Source: Candidula unifasciata
Taxonomy: Eukaryota; Mollusca; Gastropoda; Stylommatophora; Geomitridae
Assembly (NCBI GenBank): GCA_905116865.2
Contig: CAJHNH020008545.1
Location: forward strand, 165,001 to 229,000
DNA: 64,000 nt
Direction of reading: 5' to 3'
Under the pieces are notes generated by a model, which was not told the origin of the DNA, searched no databases, and saw only the letters and a list, made by a program, of their open reading frames with translations. The position numbers and the translations under genes were made by a program. How positions within the stretch are numbered: the first letter of the stretch is position 1; each line of letters starts with the position of its first letter. Positions 1 to 11,850 of this stretch are shown one piece after another.

Positions 1-240
1 GTTAGTTTTGCTCCAGATCCTGAGTGTTGCATGTCATATCCGTTTTACAGGTCTTACTTATTTTGTATGCATATTGTTGATTTCTTTCCTCTCGGGCAGA
101 TGCACTCCGACTTTAAAGGAGGCCCCCAGTTAGTCCACTTTTACGACATGCTTGTTGTGGAGGTAGTGGGTCTATTCTTGGTTTTCCCACAATGGGACCA
201 TGGAACCCACACGGGGAACAGATGTGATCAGTTATAAGTG
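1..240 (-). repeat. GAA-tailed SINE-like retroposon (truncated by window edge)
   Basis: Same family as copies at 15815-16080, 21185-21490, 29690-30008, 37672-37960, 38045-38330, 48592-48812 and 58949-59107. Shared blocks are the 'ttttacag' segment, the 'cctctcgggcagatgcactc' block and the 'gaacccacacggggaa' end. In sense orientation the family ends in a short (GAA)n tail. Here it is antisense and its tail lies outside the window. Confidence 0.7.
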
Positions 241-402
241 TTTATACTTCGAATTTTTTTCCCGAGGCAGTAACGACTCATAGCTACAAATTAGTGGGCG
301 TGCTGCTTCACAAATATTTTAATCATTAGTTTAATAATGTGAACAACGAAACAACCATAACCAGATAATGTGTAAATATATAAATTTGATAAAATCTGAA
401 AG

Positions 403-444
<42 letters not shown>

Positions 445-457
445 TATATCATATATA

Positions 458-500
<43 letters not shown>

Positions 501-889
501 ACTGATAAGTCGACAGTGTTACATTTTAAGTAGCATCCATAAATTTCAAAACGAAATCCATTGTTGTTTTACTTTGCTTGAAAATATTGATTGAATAAGG
601 CCGACCGGTGCTGCGTTTGCGACAGTAACCCCCTCTGCCTTATGTGCAGCTTCTTATATCAGACTTGTAAGTGTGCCGGACAGCATCCAAGCACCGTGTC
701 GCCGGTGGTGTGAAACGTACAGTTCCGTACAACGATTTTGTAATCTTTTTCACCGACCGGAATATATATAGCACCTGCAAGAAGGATAAAGTAACAATTT
801 TGAGACCATACGTCTTTTTTCTTGACAGCTAATTGATGTGATTCATGGACTCTCAGTCTTTGAGGAAGGAAATCGGAGCTTCTGGTCTG
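240..889. other. Non-coding stretch with TA microsatellite
   Basis: No gene seen. An AT/TA tract with interruptions runs from about 402 to 500. The remainder (for example the 'aaggccgaccggtgctgcg' block near 598) shows no recognisable coding or RNA signal. Confidence 0.5.
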
Positions 890-1600
890 AAATGCTACAG
901 AAAAATACTTAAAATACCATGGACCTAGAAGAAGAAATACGTCGACATCCTGCGTGATGATCTAAGCATCAAGGAGAACTGGCTCATAAACAGCATCCTC
1001 TACCGAAAGCTGATGTATTCTAGACATGTAAGTTTGGAGAGGAAAGCTGATGTATTCTAGACATGTAAGTTTGGAGAGGAAAGCTGATGTATTCTAGACA
1101 TGTAAGTTTGGAGAGGAAAGCTGATGTATTCTAGACATGTAAGTTTGGAGAGGAAAGCTGATGTATCTAGACATGTAAAGTTTTGGAGAGGAAAGCTGAT
1201 GTATTCTAGACATGTAAGTTTGGAGAGGAAAGCTGATGTATTCTAGACATGTAAGTTTGGAGAGGAAAGCTGATGTATTCTAGACATGTAAGTTTGGAGA
1301 GGAAAGCTGATGTATTCTAGACATGTAAGTTTGGAGAGGAAAGCTGATGTATTCTAGACATGTAAGTTTGGAGAGGAAAGCTGATGTATTCTAGACATGT
1401 AAGTTTGGAGAGAACGGTGTTGCAGGGTGCAGTTTCTGGAAAACGAGGCAGAGGCCAGCCTCCCACAACGCGGATACAAGACATTATAGGCGTATTGAAG
1501 AAAGCACATACGGATGGAGAATTGGCTACAGAAAGAGACTTTCTGGCGTGCCGTTAAGAGAGCGACGTTTTGTCAAGGACTTGTTGATTGATTGGTTGAG
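890..1600 (+). pseudogene. RTE-like retrotransposon ORF C-terminal fragment containing a 37-bp minisatellite
   Basis: Broken translation gives KILKIPWT, then a WLINSIL segment, then (after the repeat array) SGKRGRGQPP and a helical DGELATERDF stretch. This matches the post-reverse-transcriptase tail of RTE-like non-LTR elements; the same family lies at 18455-18795 (-), 43598-43960 (+) and 59325-59995 (+). The 3' end is followed by short TTGATTGATTGG repeats, a tail type expected for RTE-clade elements. Stops and frameshifts make it non-functional. Confidence 0.7.
1007..1412 (+). repeat. 37-bp minisatellite, about 11 copies
   Basis: Units start at 1007, 1044, 1081, 1118, 1155 and then about every 37 bases to 1378. 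Most are identical; the fifth copy has small indels (1155-1192). The unit is part of the retrotransposon ORF, the segment coding the R-K-L-x-Y-x-x-H motif. 37 is not a multiple of 3, so the expansion destroys the frame. Confidence 0.95.
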
Positions 1601-1659
1601 AACAAATATTGACATTACGCTCAAGCATACATGTGTATATACAAGTGTAAAGAAGATAC

Positions 1660-2250
1660 AAACATTGGAAATGCTATCTTTCAGGGAAATTCTTGGCCTA
1701 CCATGCAGATACCACATCATAAATAAACGAGCCTCACCTTGCGGCTACCAGGAATATTGGCAACTATGAACCTCTTTTAACTGCATTGACAAGGCGGAAC
1801 ATTCAATGGTACGGATAGGTAAAGAAAGATCTAACAGCCTATCAGAAACAGTATTACTGGGCTAGTAGAGGGGAAGAGGAGAAGGTTATGTTAGCTGCGT
1901 ATCCTTTACAGGACGTTGCAGAATTAACTCCAATAGCCCCTGGCTGTTGTGTAGTTCTTTTAGGCAAATTTACGTCCAGTAGTTTGCCATTGCACTGGAC
2001 GGTCGGCTTTCTTGATACCACTGTCGAAACCAACGCAAGGCGCATGGCTCGCAGCTGGGATCGAACCCGGCATCCCGGTATAACGAAGCGTTCGCATCGA
2101 CTTAGCCACAGAGCCGACAAGAGGAGAAAAGGCAGACCAAAACAACACGTGGATACACAACTGGATAGACCAAAAGCATGTAGTTATGAAGTCCATAGCA
2201 TCTGACCGTCATTGATTGAGAGAGCTTATAAGAGACAGTCAATAGCAACT
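1660..2250 (+). pseudogene. Second RTE-like C-terminal fragment, split by a SINE
   Basis: FREILGLPCRYHIINK (from about 1675) and, after a frameshift, a NIQWYG segment resemble the tail of RTE-type ORF2. The part after the SINE (2119-2250) continues with blocks (ctgaccgtcattgattga; agacagtcaatagcaactgg) shared with the copy at 47300-47516. The pre-insertion sequence is therefore one element. Confidence 0.65.
1884..2118 (-). mobile_element. tRNA-derived SINE (family C) with 10-bp target-site duplication
   Basis: Read on the minus strand it starts GTCGGCTCTGTGGCTAAGTC (A-box-like) and has a GGGTTCGATCCC B-box, so it has an internal RNA polymerase III promoter. The identical 10-mer aagaggagaa flanks it at 1874-1883 and 2119-2128. 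A second copy is at 13448-13674. It interrupts an RTE-like fragment. Confidence 0.85.
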
Positions 2251-2259
2251 GGTGAAACG

Positions 2260-2845
2260 ACACGCAGTGTTTCTTGATATTGATGCAAATATAGGAGGTT
2301 GGGAAGGGGAGGGGGGGGGGGGGCACATATTGAATGTTATCAGTAATATCGAGTGCGGTGGGGGGTGGGTCTGTAGTACCTATGCACAACCCAGCACTAC
2401 TTTGAAGTAACTTGTTTTGACGTGGCTATTCTTGCGACTATAGATATTGTGTTGAAGCTCTAGGTTTCAAGTGTTCGGTTGACTCCTGCCGGGATATTGG
2501 TTTAATGTGCCGTACTTTGGGCATTTGAGAGATCAGAACATACGCTCTGAGTTTACTTTGAAGTTTTTCACATTTGGATTTCGAATGGCGGGACTAACGC
2601 AGACGTCTGGAAGTAAGTGTATGTGTAGTCTTGTTATGATGTTGTAAAGGACCCTTCCATACCATTGGCACCTGTGGCAAGGCTAGACTCATTTTAAAAA
2701 CCAGTCGGCGCCTGTTGGTTGTGACATGGTCTAATTTATTATACCGACCGTCTTTACTTCCCATCGCGTTTCTTCCTATCCTTTTTAGACTGCTTATACG
2801 TGGCAGCTCAGCTTTTAAGTAAAAAATAAAAATGTCCCGTTTCGT
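2260..2845. other. Non-coding; G-run and partial SINE-A remnant
   Basis: A G-rich run lies at about 2306-2323. About 2635-2775 resembles antisense SINE-A tail (gtaaaggacccttcc ... ccgtctttacttccca). No supported gene. Confidence 0.4.
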
Positions 2846-2929
2846 TTGGGAGGCCCATCGGGGCTGCGTTCTTTATCATGTTTACACTCTCCGGTCGGAA
2901 ATATTTCGCAAACAGTCAACACGGAAAGA

Positions 2930-3070
2930 AGACAAACAACTGTAGGGCATCATCATCATGTGCCATGCCGACTGGTGTGGGCGATCAACCATCTCCACAA
3001 CATATTATTCCAAACAGCACGCATGCGCTAATCTACCGCACACTGCTTCATGACACGATACAAGGCGGCC
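2930..3070 (-). repeat. ATC/GAT-tailed repeat fragment
   Basis: Begins with catcatcatcat and continues 'gtgccatgccgactggtgtg', similar to 15465-15600 and 39497-39735. Read antisense, these end in a (GAT)n tail, suggesting retroposition by an RTE-type enzyme. Confidence 0.5.
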
Positions 3071-3166
3071 AGGAATCTTCTTGCTTTTTTGTTGCCCCTT
3101 ATCTCTTCCCGTCGTCACGTGACCAGTTTCTTTCACATGTTAATAGCCATAAAGTTGTTGTTTTTC

Positions 3167-3405
3167 GTCTTCTTCTTCTTTTTCTTTTTCTTCTTTTTCT
3201 TCTTCTTCTTCTTCTTCTTCTTCTTCTTCTTCTTCTTCTTCTTCTTCTTCTTCTTCTTCTTCTTCTTCTTCTTCTTCTTCTTCTTCTTCTTCTTCTTCTT
3301 CTTCTTCTTCTTCTTCTTCTTCTTCTTCTTCTTCTTCTTCTTCTTCTTCTTCTTCTTCTTCTTCTTCTTCTTCTTCTTCTTCTTCTTCTTCTTCTTCGTC
3401 GTCGT
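3167..3405. repeat. (TTC)n microsatellite, about 230 bp
   Basis: Near-perfect TTC trinucleotide tract with minor interruptions at the left end. A pure polypyrimidine/polypurine mirror repeat of this length can form triplex (H-DNA). The open frames through it are poly-Leu, poly-Phe, poly-Glu or poly-Lys and are not genes. Confidence 0.98.
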
Positions 3406-3944
3406 TTGTCGTCTCACATTTCGGGGCTGTAACCCAGTGTCGTGGTTTTGTGTATTCGTCTTGCGCTTCTCGCGTGACTCTAGTGATGATTTTGTTCATC
3501 CTTTTGCAGGTTTCTTCTACAACGTTTATCCTTCTCTTTTTTGGTCTTCCTGTCCCTTTCCTTCCATGTGTTCTGCTTTTAAAAAAAAAGTGTCAAATGC
3601 AGTGTGGCCTGTCTGCAGACTCATTAGATGGCTGAACCATTTAAGTCTTTGTCTGTCAACGTAGTCCGACGGGGTTTTATTCCCACTTTCTCTCTAATTC
3701 GTCTCTTCTGGTGTTGTTAGTGACCATGTGGAGACAGCGCATTTCACGTGTAGCTTTTTAGTTAATAAAGCTAGTGTCTAGCGCTAGTCCATGAACTACA
3801 GGCTGATATCATGACAGTAAAAAAGCACCGGTTCCAAACCTTTGTTGAGTGGTGACCCGTTGTATCCAGGCAAAGTTACCCGCAACCAATAGATTACAAA
3901 TAGGCTAGGGTAAATAAATACACCCATAAAGGATTATATCAGTG
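3406..3944. other. No recognised feature
   Basis: Pyrimidine-rich, unstructured sequence between the TTC tract and the next repeat. No coding frame with conserved motifs on either strand. Confidence 0.4.
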
Positions 3945-4205
3945 CAGCGCAGGCCCTTAGATTTGGCTGGCAGCTGGTCTAGGAGGAAAACTCTGACAGG
4001 CGGACAGATAGAGCGCTGCTCCTCTGATCAGGCAGCTTCTGCAACCTGCTTTTTTTAAACGTATTGGTGTAACTTTTCCTTTGGAGTAAACAAGGCAGGT
4101 CGAGGGAGATATCATGGTGCATTGGCAACGTGCCTCTACAATATTGCCCAGGCTTTGTGCTATAGAGTATAAATGTCCCCCCCCCCCCCAACTCCATGTA
4201 TCCTG
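3945..4205. repeat. Interspersed repeat Y, copy 1
   Basis: Shares blocks with 28640-28950 and 44390-44660: 'aggcagcttctgca', the 'actggtgttacctttccttt' segment (here variant), and 'tgcccaggctttgtgctat'. No coding capacity; probably a SINE or the tail of a larger element. Confidence 0.65.
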
Positions 4206-5287
4206 TTTCCACGTGTTGTTGTTTGCAGCTTGAATAACCTTTAAACTATTCTCTAGCCCAGTATTGGACGGAGGTGAAATGTGGCGTGTCTGGGGTTGTG
4301 TCTTAATCTCTGATTGTCTGGTTAGTTTATTTACTTTCTGTTTTCACAGCCTCAGGAACAAAGGCGTTGGAACTCAGGAACCTTGAGTCCCCACAACAGG
4401 CTTCCCCAAAAATTCTTGGTTGGGGGCGGGAGAGGGGGGAACTAAGCTTCCCCTCCCTCAATTCTAGAGAATTTGCACGGGGTTCACTCCTAACCGTGTA
4501 TAGAGGTTTTCTTTTAAGTGTTTGTTCATATTGCATTATGAAAAAAATATATTGATTTACCATTCATCACATAATAATAATAATAAAATAATAATGGTTC
4601 TATTTACGAAGTTCGGCCCAGCTACACACTAGCTGGCATTTCATTCATGCTAGCTCAGGCTGGTCTACGTTAGAGAGGTGCCACGGTCTACTTTTGTTTT
4701 TTTCCGCAGAGATTTCTGCGTTGTCTGTTAATAGTTGTGTGAGCAGTGGCCGCCGACATCGCGTTATCACTCGTAAGCAGGAAAGTGTTGCTTCCGCGGG
4801 TCATACGCTGCACTGTCTCATGGTACATAGACTGAGGCTAGGAGTTGGATTTAGGGTTACTTCTAGATATCGCGTCGTTCACCGGTAATAGCACCAGACG
4901 CGACACCCTTGTTACGTAGACAAGCATGAACGAAAGGTAAGCTCGTGTGTAGCTAAGCCGGACTCCGTAAGTAGAACCATACTAATAATAATATTGAGCA
5001 CTTAATCTATCTTGAGCCCCGCTCCTTAAAATATTTAATGGAGCAGAGACCCCAACCGCACCAAAGATATCTTGGTATCGCCGCGCCTGCGCAGGAAGCC
5101 GGTGTTCATGCCTGCAGCAAGTCTGCCTGTCTTCAATATTTAAGGATAAAACATAGACTTTCAGAACCTTTGTACTCTTAAGGAGTCGTTTCATTTCTCA
5201 CACAACCTATACCTAACGTGTGTCTTCTTATATCCGTTGTCTTCTACAGGAGTATTTGTTTTGTGTTTTATTCTCTAGTGCGGCCTG
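4206..5287. other. Unrecognised sequence
   Basis: Contains a short (AAT)n run near 4573 and no open frame with recognisable motifs. 4990-5190 is locally GC-richer, but neither strand gives a known protein. Confidence 0.35.
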
Positions 5288-5610
<323 letters not shown>

Positions 5611-5730
5611 TGTCCTTTTTCATTGTGTTATATCTGTCTTGTCTTCCATTATATTTCAGTATGTTTTATGTCCATTCTTTCTGTAGCTAACCTTTGTCTC
5701 CTGTTTGACTAGCTCTCATGTATTGTGTAG

Positions 5731-5768
5731 CACACACACACGTACACACACACACACACACACACACA
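5731..5768. repeat. (CA)n microsatellite
   Basis: Alternating CA with one cgta interruption. The 5770-6540 stretch after it is pyrimidine-rich without a gene signal. Confidence 0.9.
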
Positions 5769-6539
5769 GAGATTATTTGGACGGCGAGAAAAGATAATTG
5801 GGTAGCGCTTGGTTATAACATTGAAATGTGTTGCTTCTGACTTTTTCTGCCATTTACCTCATACCAAGTCGTTCTTTCGTTTGTTATGGCGCGCAGCACA
5901 CTCCATGTCCTCCCTGTCTCTCTCTTTAAACTTCACTCACTATCTCTCCCTCTCCCCATCCCCTCTCTATCTCTCTATCTCTCTTTACCATATTCTTCCC
6001 TACATCTCCAAACCTTTTTATTTTGACATTTACATCCCATTGTCTTTAATCAGACTTCCCGTCTCATTTTCCCGTATTCCTTTTTTTTTTCCTATTCCTT
6101 TTTTCTGTCTCTTCTTTGGTTCCCCCTTTTTCTGCAACTCCTGCTCTATCTCACACCCCTATATGTATATATTTCTAACCCTGACCATCTTATCTTCTCT
6201 CTTCCTCCTCTCTGTGCATCTGCCCCCATCAGATGTTAAAGGTTTGCTGAATTAGATAACCCGAAAACAGAAAAGGTTAGAAAAACTATATTGACACATG
6301 AGAAGGAAAATCGTGAAACCAAACGTGCCTAAACCTTGGGCTCCCTTCCCCAAGTGGGAATTGAGGCCATCTCGCACACACTCACCCACCCTAGAAAGCA
6401 ACCCTGTACACCATATATAGACGTTTTCTTTTTAAGCATGTGTTTAAGCATATATTTTTTCAGCAATACTAGTAGTAATAATAATGATGATAATAATAAT
6501 AATAATTATTATTATTTTTATTATTTTTACTCGAATAAA

Positions 6540-7035
6540 TTTAGCATATTTACAGAGGAAGACAGACTGGATAGAGAGATAGAAGCCAGAGTACAGAAGG
6601 TATATGCTGTCACCTATCAGTTATCCCCACTGCTTAGACACCCAAATGTCTCCCTTCCAGCAAAACAGCAAATGATTAAAAGCATCTTTATCCCTATTTT
6701 ATGTTATCAGTGCCAGACATGGACAATGAATAGGGCACCTGAACATAAAATAACTGCATGTGAAATGTGCTATCTCAGCAAGGTAAATGACAGCACAAAG
6801 AAGAGACAGTGTTGCCAATACCAGTATTAGAGAGGAAGTTAGAATAAGACCGTGTCTTGGTTGATTTGACAAACAAAGAATATAATGGTTCAGCCATCTA
6901 GTAAGAATGCAACCAGACCAAACTGCATATGAGACTTTTTACAAGAGAATACCTGGGAGGAAGGCGAGAGGAAGACTAAGAAAGAGATGAATGAATAGTC
7001 TAGCTGAAACAAATCCATCAAGCATCGATGAGACG
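6540..7035 (+). pseudogene. Non-LTR retrotransposon ORF2 fragment (family C)
   Basis: In-frame EDRLDREIEARVQKVYAVTY, then LSPLLRHPNVSLPAKQQ and a Q-T-W-T segment, is the thumb/C-terminal region typical of animal non-LTR reverse transcriptases. After a stop near 6828 a degraded continuation (kiPGRKARGRLRK-like, about 6945-6985) follows. It runs directly into the 43-bp minisatellite. Confidence 0.7.
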
Positions 7036-8310
7036 ACAAAACCACGACACTGGGCTACAACCTGGTATCAGTGAGACAGCAAAACCACGAGCCTGAGCTA
7101 CATCCTGGTATCAGTGAAGCAACGAAACTGGGCTACAACCTGGTATCAGCGAGACAACAAAACCACGACACTGGGCTACAACCTGGTATCAGTGAGACAA
7201 CAAAACCACGACACTGGGCTACAACCTGGTGTCGGTGAGACGACAAAACCACGACACTGCGACACTGGGCTACAACCTGGTATCAGTGAGACGACAAAAC
7301 CACGACACTGAGCTACATCCTGGTATCAGTGAAGCAACGAAACTGGGCTACAAACCGGTATCAGTGAGAAAACAAAACCACGACACTGGGCTACAACCTG
7401 GTATCAGTGAGACAACAAAACCACGACACTGGGCTACAACCTGGTGTCGGCGAGACGACAAAAACCATGACACTGGGCTATAACCTGATATCAGTGAGAC
7501 AGCAAAACCACGAGCCTGATCTACAACCTGGTATCAGTGAGACCATAAAACCACGACACTGGGCTATATCCTGGTATCAGTGAAGCAACAAAACTGGGCT
7601 ACAACTTGGTATCAGTGAGACAATAAAACCACGATACTGGGCTACAACCTGGTGTCAGTGAGACAACTAAACCACGATACTGGGCTACAACCTGGTATCA
7701 GTGAGAAAACTAAACCACGACACTGGGCTACAACCTGGTATCAGTGAAGCAACGAAACTGGGCTACAACCTGGTATCAGTGAGAAAATTAAACCACGACA
7801 CTGGGCTACAACCTGGTATCAGTGAAGCAACGAAACTGGGCTACAACCTGGTATCAGTGAGACAACAAAACCACGATACTGGGCTACAACCTGGTATCAG
7901 TGAGACCACAAAACCACGACACTGAGCTTCATCCTGGTATCAGTGAATCAACAAAACAACGAAACTGGGCTACAACCTGGTATCATTGAGACAACAAAAC
8001 TACGATACTGTGCTACAACCTGGTATCAGTGAGACAATAAAACCACGAGCCTGGGCTACAACCTGGTGTCAGTTAGACCACAAAACCACGAGCCTGGGCT
8101 ACAACCTGGTGTCAGTTAGACCACAAAAACACGAGCCTGGGCTACAACCTGGTGTCAGTTATACCACAAAACCACGACACTGGGCTACAACCTGGTATCA
8201 GTGAGACAGCTAAACCACGACACTGGGCTACAACCTAGTGTCAGTGAGACAACAAAACCACGAACCTAGGCTACAACCTGGTGTAAATGAGACGACAAAA
8301 GAAGAAATAA
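7030..8310 (+). repeat. 43-bp minisatellite (with 35-bp variants), about 30 copies
   Basis: The unit carries 'ctgggctacaacctggtatc' followed by agtgagac(g/a)acaaaaccacgaca. Spacing between successive units is mainly 43, with 35-bp units that lack eight bases (for example 7093 to 7128). It begins at the 3' end of the ORF2 fragment and ends in 'gagacgacaaaagaagaaat', which looks like the original retrotransposon end. Confidence 0.95.
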
Positions 8311-9030
8311 ATTTGAGTCCCCTGAGTAGTATTAATAATAATAAATGTTGTTATTATTTATTGTCATTGCACTAGTAAACAATACTGGAGCCCTCGCCGA
8401 ATCCAGAAAATTATTGATGGAAAGGTGAGGGGGGGGGGGCTTCTATGCGGCGGCGAGCCTGCATGGAAGCTCATAGCTCCATGCCCGACTCTACCCCAAC
8501 CTACCTGGGGATGCAGACCTGCGCTAGGTGTTGAGTGTGAACCTTCCATGCCTGGCATTTTTAATTCCCCCTGGCCTTGGCAGCTTAACCTTCCTGCTGC
8601 CCCGGCATGACTAACGACGTGAGAAAGTCCCTGACACACGCCCGCCCGCTAGATAGGAACAACCTCATCCTCAAACTGGCGTTTCTGTGGGTTAGCTAAT
8701 CGTGGAGATAATATGTTAGTTAGCTCGTATCGCTTGTATCGCGAGGCTTCTGGTGAACAATTCCGTGAGATATATAGGTGATGTGGACTAAATGTGCTAC
8801 AGTGAAGGCTTGTTTGCATTATGTGCTTGTGTTTCTGGAGTTGCTGGCTAGAAATCGTGTATATTAATATACAGTACTAATGTTGCTTTCTCCTGGATCC
8901 GTTGCCATTCGTGTAGCTTCGTTTCTTTAGATGTCATGGACGTTGTTATTATTCACTCTTTCAAGACGCGGAAAGTGATTGCTAATGTTGAAAAAAAAAA
9001 GGGGGGGGGGGGGGGGGTTAGTGACAAAAC
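8311..9030. other. Unrecognised, with G-run
   Basis: 8320-8355 is AAT-rich and 8430-8440 is a G-run. 8450-8650 is moderately GC-rich without a supported protein. A9-G17 homopolymers are at 8990-9017. Confidence 0.35.
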
Positions 9031-9036
9031 TAAAAT

Positions 9037-9037
<1 letters not shown>

Positions 9038-9101
<64 letters not shown>
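9038..9101. repeat. (TA)n microsatellite
   Basis: About 64 bp of pure TA after A and G homopolymers; these adjoining runs would be hard to assemble accurately. Confidence 0.95.
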
Positions 9102-9105
<4 letters not shown>

Positions 9106-10140
9106 ATCTCCACAATGATAAAAAATATAACCATCGTCTCTATGTGGGATGCAATTTTTCGTTATTTGTAACCCCCACCCTGGCTTTTACCGGAAGCCTT
9201 GAATTTAGCCGGGCTATGAATGAGGCCATAACGACTGAAAGGGGTTTCTGGGACCTCTCCATGGGTGATCCTCATCCGCATGGTGGCACTGTATGTCACC
9301 GGGGGTTTATCGCGTGCGTGATGTCCTGGTGGGGTACAACATTCAAGCAGCAATCATGATCAAATACACAAATGCTTCAGGGCTGTTTATCATGAAAAGA
9401 TATCAATCAAACCAGACGAAAAGTAGAGCCAGCTAGCTTCACAGTATCACAGACACAGTAAAGAGTCTTCATCACAACATCCACAATGAACAAAATCACT
9501 CCTACAGAAGTCGTCACATTTTTGACTTGTTAGATTCATTGACTGAACATAAGATGAAAAACCATATATATCACTTTGTTTATATAAACATGGCTGATAT
9601 TTAGTCACACGTGATACTTTGCTTGGGACATAACAAAATTAAGCCTTTTAGTGTCAGATGGTATTGTTGCAGGCGTCCGTTAGTGAGGACCTTAACAACT
9701 GTGACAAAATAGTGTGCATCAAAATCATCATCATCGTCATCAACTTGTGTTGTGTATGCTTTACACTGACAATCGATTCGTATGTTCCTTTCGATCCTGT
9801 GCAAATCATATCGATACAATGTATGGTATTTATCCGACACCATTGGCCTATTTCCTCACTCTTCGTCTTAGGTCAGATTCGTCTTTGGTCACGTTCGTCT
9901 TAAGTCACGTTCGTCTTAGGTCTATATTCAACGTCCTCGTTTTATCAATTCATTTATTTCTAATTTCAGCGATTTTTTTTTCCGCCTCTTCTCAGAATGT
10001 GCCCAGTATATCGCAACCTTCTATCTCTGAAAATATTTGATACTACTCGGGCATGTCTTTGATTTGTTCTCCTTTCTTAAATTCATCCCCTTTAAATGTT
10101 CATCAGTTTCTGTGCTATTTGTTTTCGTATTTATAGATAG
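9102..10140. other. No recognised gene
   Basis: No conserved frame. A small degenerate repeat (tcgtcttaggtca-like) occurs at 9865-9920. Confidence 0.4.
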
Positions 10141-10142
10141 AT

Positions 10143-11515
10143 GCTTAGTTCTGACTGCTCGTTAGGGTCTCCCTACAGATAGATTCTCAGTTCTGACTGC
10201 TCGTCGAGGTCTCCCTACAGATAGATTCTCAGTTGTGGCTGCTCGTCGAGGTCTCCCTACAGATAGATTCTCAGTTGTGACTGCTCGTCGAGGTCTCCCT
10301 ACAGATAGATTTTCAGTTGTGGCTGCTCGTCGAGGTCTCCCTACAGATAGATTATCAGTTGTGGCTGCTCGTCGAGGTCTCCCTACAGATAGATTCTCAG
10401 TTGTGGCTGCTCGTCGAGGTCTCCCTACAGATAGATTCTCAGTTGTGGCTGCTCGTCGAGGTCTCCCTACAGATAGATTCTCAGTTGTGACTGCTCGTCG
10501 AGGTCTCCCTACAGATAGATTCTCAGTTGTGGCTGCTCGTCGAGGTCTCCCTACAGATAGATTCTCAGTTGTGACTGCTCGTCGAGGTCTCCCTACAGAT
10601 AGATTCTCAGTTGTGGCTGCTCGTCAAGGTCTCCCTACAGATAGATTCTCAGTTGTGACTGCTCGTCGAGGTCTCCCTACAGATAGATTCTCAGTTGTGA
10701 CTGCTCGTCGAGGTCTCCCTACAGATAGATTCTCAGTTGTGGCTGCTCGTCGAGGTCTCCCTACAGATAGATTCTCAGTTGTGACTGCTCGTCGAGGTCT
10801 CCCTACAGATAGATTCTCAGTTGTGACTGCTCATCTGGGTCTCCCTACAGATAGATTCTCAGTTGTGGCTGCTCGTCGAGGTCTCCCTACAGATAGATTC
10901 TCAGTTGTGACTGCTCGTCTGGGTCTCCCTACAGATAGATTCTCAGTTGTGACTGCTCGTCAGGGTCTCCCTACAGATAGATTCTCAGTTGTGACTGCTC
11001 GTCAGGGTCTCCCTACAGATAGATTCTCAGTTGTGACTGCTCGTCAGGGTCTCCCTACAGATAGATTCTCAGTTGTGGCTGCTCGTCGGGGTCTCCCTAC
11101 AGATAGATTCTCAGTTGTGACTGCTCTTTGGGGTCTCCCTACAGATAGATTCTCAGTTCTGACTGCTCGTCAGGGTCTCCCTACAGATAGATTCTCAGTT
11201 GTGGCTGCTCGTCGAGGTCTCCCTACAGATAGATTCTCAGTTGTGGCTGCTCGTCGAGGTCTCCCTACAGATAGATTCTCAGTTGTGACTGCTCGTCTGG
11301 GTCTCCCTACAGATAGATTCTCAGTTGTGACTGCTCGTCAGGGTCTCCCTACAGATAGATTCTCAGTTCTGACTGCTCGTCGGGGTCTCCCTACAGATAG
11401 ATTCTCAGTTCTGACTGCTCGTCGGGGTCTCCCTACAGATAGATTCTTAGTTCTGACTGCTCGTCGGGGTCTCCCTACAGATAGATTCTCAGTTGTGGCT
11501 GCTCATCTAGGTCTA
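10143..11515 (+). repeat. 42-bp minisatellite, about 32 copies
   Basis: The unit contains 'ctcgtcgaggtctccctaca' and gatagattctcagttgtggctg. Period 42 (14 codons) keeps one frame open for about 439 codons with repeat GLPTDRFSVVAARR. That frame begins at a GTG with no ATG, and unit differences (Ala/Thr, Arg/Gln/Leu) are not biased to silent positions, so I treat it as non-coding. Confidence 0.95.
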
Positions 11516-11739
11516 GCGGTTTCCTTACTTCTTGATCTGAAATTTCACCTGTGATCGTGTAAAACGTTTCAGACAGTGCTACTTTATAAACCCACGGTGA
11601 CCTCTCAACCCTTCCTCACAAGTGAACGTCTACGAATAAAGTTATAAATAACAGACTATGGCATAGTTTATATACCTTTATCTGGTTACCTTAAAGTGAT
11701 ATGTCAGCTTAAGTATAAACATTAGACCACTGCTAGTTG

Positions 11740-11850
11740 AACTATCACTACTACTACTGCTGCTGCTACTGCTATTACTACTACTACTACTACTACTACT
11801 ATCACCACCACTACTATTATTATTTATGCTACTGCTACTACTGCTGCTGT
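11740..11850. repeat. (CTA)n/(CTG)n trinucleotide tract
   Basis: Impure triplet repeat with TAC/TGC interruptions. Flanking 11520-11740 and 11860-12280 show no gene. Confidence 0.8.

Noticed and set aside
2585..2612. ATG with MAGLTQTSG followed by a perfect gtaagt donor
   Set aside because: Ends in phase 1 while septin exon 2 needs phase 0, and no matching downstream acceptor or homology was found. Kept only as a curiosity; a cDNA could revive it as part of an unseen gene.
10235..11554. 439-codon open frame with 14-residue repeats
   Set aside because: No ATG, sits entirely in a 42-bp minisatellite, replacement-type differences between units, no upstream splice signal found.
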